10,467 bases of DNA from Polyangiaceae bacterium (GTDB lineage Bacteria > Myxococcota > Polyangia > Polyangiales > Polyangiaceae), in contig JAICTU010000328.1 of the NCBI GenBank assembly GCA_025936205.1, positions 1 to 10,467 of the forward strand. The letters run 5' to 3'. Positions 7,281 through 10,467 of the stretch are shown piece by piece. Below the pieces are notes generated by a model. It made no database searches, was not told the DNA's origin, and was given only the letters and a program-made list of their open reading frames with translations. The translations under genes and the position numbers were made by a program. Numbering within the stretch: position 1 is the stretch's first letter; each line of letters begins with the position of its first letter.

Positions 7281-7631
7281 GTGACTATACAAAACTCGAC
7301 GAACCCGGGCGCGCCGCTGACGCTGCCACCGCAGCTCCGGGGCGTCGCTCAGCTGATCGACGCGGGGCGCTTCGGAGAAGCGCGCGAACGGCTCGATCAA
7401 AGCTTCGATCAACCCGCGGACCTGCTGGAGTTGATGCGGCTCAAGCTGAGCGTGGCCGAGCACATCCTCGATCCTTCGAGCGCTCTGGAGAGCGTGCTCA
7501 CGTTCTTGATGGCGGATCCTCAGCACCCCACGGCGCTCGAGCTCTACCGTGAGCTGTCGATGCTGCAGTACTCGTCCGGCCATTCCTCGTTCTCGCATTC
7601 TCATCCCCCGCCGCCGCTGCGCACCCGCTGA
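7281..7631 (+). CDS. Small uncharacterised helical (TPR-like) protein
   Basis: This 116-residue protein starts at GTG 7281. I do not recognise the family. After a Ser/Thr/Pro-rich N-terminus (1-17), residues 18-95 form four or five amphipathic helices with TPR-like spacing (AGRFGEARERL near 28-38; a Leu-rich pair around 48-80; a PQHPTALELYREL unit near 81-93). The C-terminal 23 residues are Ser/His/Pro-rich (HSHPPPP) and look disordered. There is no TM segment or signal peptide. The gene is divergent from trpF and convergent with the isomerase gene, leaving three bases between stop codons. Good GC3 bias and a clean fit between two well-supported genes argue that it is real. It could be a small adaptor, but no function can be assigned. 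Confidence 0.65.
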   Translation: MTIQNSTNPGAPLTLPPQLRGVAQLIDAGRFGEARERLDQSFDQPADLLELMRLKLSVAEHILDPSSALESVLTFLMADPQHPTALELYRELSMLQYSSGHSSFSHSHPPPPLRTR

Positions 7632-7634
7632 AGC

Positions 7635-8735
7635 TCACACACCAGCGGTTCCCGCGCCCTGCTCTCTGGCGAGCGCGGCCCAGTCCCGCAGCTCGCCCGT
7701 GAGCACCCGCGGGCTGCAGCGCGCCGATGCGATATCGGACGCGCCCATCAACAACAGGGCAGCACGCAACTCGCGCTCCACGCCGCGCAAGAACGCGAGC
7801 GCTTCGACCCGCCCGCCGCGCTCGAACGCTTGAAGTACCGGTCGAGCGATGCCGACGGCATGCGCGCCGAGAGCAAGGGCGCGCGCAGCGTCGAGGCCGT
7901 TGCTGATCCCACCGGTGGCGATCACGGTGCGGAAGCGCTGCGGCCCCACGAGCAACAGGCTGGCGGCCGTCGGAATTCCCCAGTCCCAGAAGCGCTGGCC
8001 CAGCTCGCGATCCTCCGCCCGGGCTCGCTGAGCTTCGACCGCCACCCAGGAGGTACCGCCGGCGCCGGATACATCGATGTCGCGCACCCCGGCCGCCGCG
8101 AGGCGCCGCGCGACCGTTGCGGAGATGCCGCAGCCCGTCTCCTTGGCGATCACGGGGTAGCTCAGCTCTGCGACCAACCGACGATAGGTCGCCTCCACTC
8201 CGCGGAAGTCGCGGTCCCCTTCACTCTGCGCGACTTCCATCGCCGGGTTCAAGTGTACGCAGAGCGCGTCCGCACCGATGGCGTCAATCAGTGCCGCGAC
8301 CTCAGCGCTCGACATGCGCGCCGCCTGGACGCCACCGATGTTGCCGAGCAAGAGCACGGAGGGCGCGGCCCCGCGCACCTGATAGCTCTCGAGCGCGCTG
8401 TGATCCTTCAACATGGCGCGCTGGCTGCCGAGGCCGAACGCATAGCCGCACTCCTCGGCGATGGACGCGAGCTCCAGATTGATGCGGCGTGCGCGTTCCG
8501 TGCCGCCCGTCATGCCGGCCAACACGAGCGGCGCCTTCAACCTGCGCCCGAGCACGCGCACTCCCAGATCGATCGAATCTACGTCCAGCTCGGGCAGAGC
8601 ATCGTGCACGAGCTGCACGCACTCCAGCAGCGTCGTTTTGCTGCGAAAACCCACGTCGCCGTGCGCGGCGAGCTCCAGGTGTTCGTCTTTGCGTTTCGAG
8701 ATCTCGGTCACGGGGGCTGCCTGCGCGGTTGACAC
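7635..8735 (-). CDS. fni: Type 2 isopentenyl-diphosphate delta-isomerase (FMN-dependent)
   Basis: It interconverts isopentenyl and dimethylallyl diphosphate using reduced FMN and Mg2+, providing the starter for prenyl chains. The 366 residues match the family length and TIM-barrel motif order: RKDEHL (15-20), GMTGG (74-78), GLGSQR (101-106), GN (131-132), HLNPAME (161-167), EGDRDF (172-177), [11 protein letters not shown] (195-205) with Lys198, GAGGTSW (224-230), DWGIPT (251-256) and ATGGI (273-277). The family signature HLNPxQE has Met166 where the active-site Gln is expected, while the adjacent Mg-binding Glu167 is kept. The start is GTG 8735, with no strong Shine-Dalgarno; an alternative GTG at 8711 (residue 9) would leave the RKDEH motif intact. 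The gene is divergent from the prenyl synthase, which together with the following mevalonate kinase supports the assignment to mevalonate-derived isoprenoid synthesis. Confidence 0.95.
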   Translation of the reverse strand: MSTAQAAPVTEISKRKDEHLELAAHGDVGFRSKTTLLECVQLVHDALPELDVDSIDLGVRVLGRRLKAPLVLAGMTGGTERARRINLELASIAEECGYAFGLGSQRAMLKDHSALESYQVRGAAPSVLLLGNIGGVQAARMSSAEVAALIDAIGADALCVHLNPAMEVAQSEGDRDFRGVEATYRRLVAELSYPVIAKETGCGISATVARRLAAAGVRDIDVSGAGGTSWVAVEAQRARAEDRELGQRFWDWGIPTAASLLLVGPQRFRTVIATGGISNGLDAARALALGAHAVGIARPVLQAFERGGRVEALAFLRGVERELRAALLLMGASDIASARCSPRVLTGELRDWAALAREQGAGTAGV

Positions 8736-8842
8736 GCCAGGTCGCGTTACCTACGGTCCGAGCGCGTGATCCGCCCGAACAGAAGCATGAAATGTCGCGG
8801 TCGTCCAGCAGGCAGGCGCCTCGAGGGCGACTCGGAGGGCAG

Positions 8843-8867
8843 CCGCCGGACAGGCGGTTCTGACCGC
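8843..8867 (+). promoter_or_regulatory. Two overlapping, mutually exclusive inverted repeats in the fni/prenyl synthase control region
   Basis: CCGCC-GGACA-GGCGG (8843-8857) and GCGGT-TCTG-ACCGC (8854-8867) are both perfect 5-bp stems and share bases 8854-8857, so only one can form at a time. They sit in the 224-base region between divergent starts (8736-8959), where promoters for both directions must lie. They could be operator half-sites or alternative leader hairpins. Chance is a real alternative in GC-rich DNA. I found no convincing -35/-10 pair in this region; TTGTGA (8881-8886) is the nearest -35-like sequence for the plus strand and lacks a partner. Confidence 0.25.
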
Positions 8868-8907
8868 GCTGATCACGGAATTGTGACGCACTTTCCACGG
8901 ATCGTTG

Positions 8908-8920
8908 CCCTGTCCCAGGG
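8908..8920 (+). promoter_or_regulatory. Perfect hairpin upstream of the prenyl synthase start
   Basis: CCCTG-TCC-CAGGG forms a perfect 5-bp stem with a 3-base loop. It lies about 40 bases before ATG 8960 and immediately before an in-frame GTG at 8921 that could serve as an alternative start. It may be an operator or leader structure; no T-run follows. Confidence 0.22.
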
Positions 8921-8924
8921 GTGC

Positions 8925-8949
8925 GAAGCGCGCCACGCGGAAGCGCGCC
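8925..8949 (+). repeat. 10-bp direct repeat GAAGCGCGCC, 15-base period
   Basis: GAAGCGCGCC occurs at 8925-8934 and again at 8940-8949, just upstream of the prenyl synthase ATG at 8960. Same-face spacing of about 1.5 helical turns is unremarkable, and the repeat may be chance GC-rich sequence. Confidence 0.3.
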
Positions 8950-8959
8950 CAGAGTAGTC

Positions 8960-10018
8960 ATGGTCGCAATCAAGGGCGCTTCGCCTTTCTCGGAGTTGCT
9001 GGAACGCTTGCGCCCGCGCGTGGACGCGGCCCTGGAACGCAGCTGGGAGGCAGCCGCGATCGCACACGCCGGCCTGGGGCCGGCGGTGGCTGCGCCGCTC
9101 TCCGCGGCACGTGAGCTATGCTTGCGGGGCGGAAAGCGTCTGCGGGCCGCGCTGGTGGCAGTCGGCTATCAGATCGCCAGCGGGCGCGCGGAGCTCGACG
9201 CCTGCCTGCCCGTGTGTTGCGCGGTGGAACTGCTGCACTCCTATTTCTTGATCCACGACGACTGGATGGATCAGGACGAGCTGCGCCGCGGCGGTCCCGC
9301 GGTGCATGCGGCCCTGGCTCGGCAGTTTGGCTCCGCGCACCTCGGCGCCGCGGCTGCCGTGTTGGCCGGAGATTACACGCTGGCTCTTGCGACCCGCGAG
9401 CTCACTCGGGCTGATCTGGCGCCCGAGCGTCGCATCCGCGTGCTCGATCGTTTCGCGGCCATGCAGCTCGATGTGGTCGCGGGCCAGCAACTCGACGTGC
9501 TCGGTGGAGCGCCGGGTGCTCCCGCCCAGCTGGACGATGTCTACCGGCTGAAGACCGGCAGCTACACGGTGCTCGGGCCGCTGGAGCTGGGCGCAGCGCT
9601 CTGCGATGCCTCCGATGAATTGCGCGCCGACCTCGAAGAATTCGCCCTGCCGCTCGGCATCGCCTTTCAGCTGCGTGACGACCTGCTCGGAGCCTTTGCC
9701 GATCCAGCGCAAACCGGCAAGCCACGCGGCAGCGATCTGATTGCCGGAAAGCGCACGCTGCTGCTGCAAGCCGCGCTCGCCGATGCGCGCGCGCGCGAGC
9801 GCATCGGCGCAGTGCTCGGCAAGCCCGGGGCACCTGCGGCCGATGTGGAGGCCGCGCTCGACGCGATCCGCGCTTGCGGTGCTCGCGACAGCGTCGAGGC
9901 GCGCATCACGGAGCTGACCGGGCGCTCGTTGGAGGTGCTGGACCGAAGCCGTTTCGACGCGGCCGCGCGCGCATTGCTCGGCGGCGTATTGCGAACTTTG
10001 CTCGAGCGAGGCGTGTGA
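8960..10018 (+). CDS. Short-chain trans-prenyl diphosphate synthase (FPP/GGPP synthase type)
   Basis: It condenses DMAPP with IPP units to an all-trans prenyl diphosphate in the cytoplasm. The 352 residues from ATG 8960 carry GGKRLR (57-62) for IPP binding, the first Asp-rich motif DDWMD (100-104) without insertion, KTGSY (198-202), and FQLRDDLLG (236-244) as the second Asp-rich motif. The final Asp of that second motif is Gly, a variant I recall from IdsA-like synthases; DP.QTGKPRGSDL.AGKRT follows as in that group. Tyr95 and Phe96 at positions -5 and -4 before the first motif would cap the chain pocket, suggesting a C15 product. An upstream in-frame GTG at 8921 would add 13 Arg/Ala/Pro-rich residues; I prefer the ATG because that extension looks non-conserved, though neither start has a strong Shine-Dalgarno. 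The stop overlaps the mevalonate kinase ATG by one base, so the two are almost certainly co-transcribed. Confidence 0.93.
   Translation: MVAIKGASPFSELLERLRPRVDAALERSWEAAAIAHAGLGPAVAAPLSAARELCLRGGKRLRAALVAVGYQIASGRAELDACLPVCCAVELLHSYFLIHDDWMDQDELRRGGPAVHAALARQFGSAHLGAAAAVLAGDYTLALATRELTRADLAPERRIRVLDRFAAMQLDVVAGQQLDVLGGAPGAPAQLDDVYRLKTGSYTVLGPLELGAALCDASDELRADLEEFALPLGIAFQLRDDLLGAFADPAQTGKPRGSDLIAGKRTLLLQAALADARARERIGAVLGKPGAPAADVEAALDAIRACGARDSVEARITELTGRSLEVLDRSRFDAAARALLGGVLRTLLERGV
10008..10011 (+). promoter_or_regulatory. Ribosome binding site of mevalonate kinase inside the prenyl synthase gene
   Basis: GAGG lies within the last codons of the prenyl synthase, six bases before ATG 10018. 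With the TGATG stop/start overlap this indicates translational coupling of the two genes. Confidence 0.5.
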
Positions 10019-10467
10019 TGGCCGAAGCCGCGCCGGCGGCGCTGTACCGCGGTAGAGCAGCAGGCAAGGTCATCTTGTTGGGTGAGCATGCGGTGGTCTA
10101 CGGCAGCCCAGCGCTCGTGGTCGGCCTCGATGGCGGGGCGGAAGCCAGCGCGCAGGCGGCACACTCTTCGATGCTGGTGCTCGGAGCCGAGCGGCAATCG
10201 ATCGCCGCCGTGGCCGGCGCAGAAGAGCCGCTGACCACGCGCGCATTTCGCGCCCTGCTCGCGGCGCTCGGGGCGCCGAGTGTCGCGGCGGAGGCCACAC
10301 TGGCCATTCCTGCGGGGGCCGGTCTGGGCGCGTCCGCCGCGATCGGTGTAGCGCTGGCGCGCGCCGTCAGCGCGCTCATGAGTGCGACTGGCGCGGCCCA
10401 CACCAGCGTGGCCAGCGCCGCGCAGGGCTGGGAAAACGTGTTTCACGGAAATGCTTCCGGAGTCGAC
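10018..10467 (+). CDS. mvk: Mevalonate kinase, N-terminal half (cut by the window edge)
   Basis: Mevalonate kinase phosphorylates mevalonate with ATP to 5-phosphomevalonate, the first kinase step of the mevalonate pathway. The 150 visible codons from ATG 10018 hold three hallmarks of the GHMP kinase fold: GKVILLGEHAVVYG (16-29) with Lys17, the glycine-rich ATP loop IPAGAGLGASAA (97-108), and WENVFHGNASGVD (138-150) with Glu139 and Asp150, matching the Mg ligand and catalytic Asp of characterised mevalonate kinases. The motif spacing and the HG-x-x-SGVD sequence separate it from homoserine, galacto- and phosphomevalonate kinases. The frame is still open at the last base, and roughly half the protein is missing. 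It overlaps the prenyl synthase stop by one base. Other mevalonate genes probably follow. Confidence 0.93.
   Translation, partial: MAEAAPAALYRGRAAGKVILLGEHAVVYGSPALVVGLDGGAEASAQAAHSSMLVLGAERQSIAAVAGAEEPLTTRAFRALLAALGAPSVAAEATLAIPAGAGLGASAAIGVALARAVSALMSATGAAHTSVASAAQGWENVFHGNASGVD

Noticed and set aside
7830..8732. Open frame of 300 codons on the plus strand over the isomerase gene
   Set aside because: The minus strand encodes a full-length type 2 isomerase; the plus-strand translation has no recognisable motif and a shadow-type composition.
8302..8973. Minus-strand frame that would run through the divergent control region into the isomerase gene
   Set aside because: It is out of frame with the isomerase and its translation is Arg/Gly/Ala-rich without motifs, so it is not an N-terminal extension.
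1..10467. Mobile elements, phage genes, defence systems, CRISPR arrays, tRNA or rRNA
   Set aside because: No transposase or integrase, terminal inverted repeats, regularly spaced repeats or RNA gene structure could be seen; the window looks like stable core genome.

Overview
The window is very GC-rich, with third codon positions almost always G or C, and carries tightly packed genes on both strands. A eukaryotic-type Ser/Thr kinase fused to a multi-pass membrane region, a giant TPR-like helical protein, a type 2 isopentenyl diphosphate isomerase and mevalonate kinase together point to a myxobacterium or close relative (Myxococcota/Polyangia). That placement is inferred from gene content and codon bias, not from a marker gene.

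Layout. (1) 1-3321 (+): 3' part of a very large alpha-helical, TPR-like protein whose start lies upstream. (2) 3399-5840 (+): a complete transmembrane Ser/Thr protein kinase with an extracytoplasmic C-terminal module. (3) 5925-6557 (+): a calcineurin-fold metallophosphoesterase that has lost two metal ligands. (4) 6559-7200 (-): trpF, phosphoribosylanthranilate isomerase, convergent with the previous gene with one base between stop codons. (5) 7281-7631 (+): a small uncharacterised helical protein, divergent from trpF and possibly leaderless. (6) 7635-8735 (-): type 2 (FMN-dependent) isopentenyl diphosphate isomerase. (7) 8736-8959: divergent control region with small inverted repeats. (8) 8960-10018 (+): short-chain trans-prenyl diphosphate synthase. 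(9) 10018-10467 (+): 5' part of mevalonate kinase, overlapping the synthase stop codon and running off the window.

Function. The right-hand third is the edge of an isoprenoid locus: mevalonate kinase feeds IPP formation, the isomerase makes DMAPP, and the prenyl synthase condenses the two. The rest of the mevalonate pathway (phosphomevalonate kinase, diphosphomevalonate decarboxylase) would be expected just beyond the right edge. The left third is a signalling or scaffold pair (TPR protein, then kinase) of the type abundant in myxobacteria. trpF sits alone, away from other trp genes.

I saw no CRISPR array, tRNA, rRNA, insertion sequence or phage feature. Most of the window is ordinary core genome. 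The points worth a second look are unusual residues in otherwise standard enzymes (metallophosphoesterase, type 2 isomerase, prenyl synthase), the extracytoplasmic Cys-containing tail of the kinase, and a few regulatory candidates.
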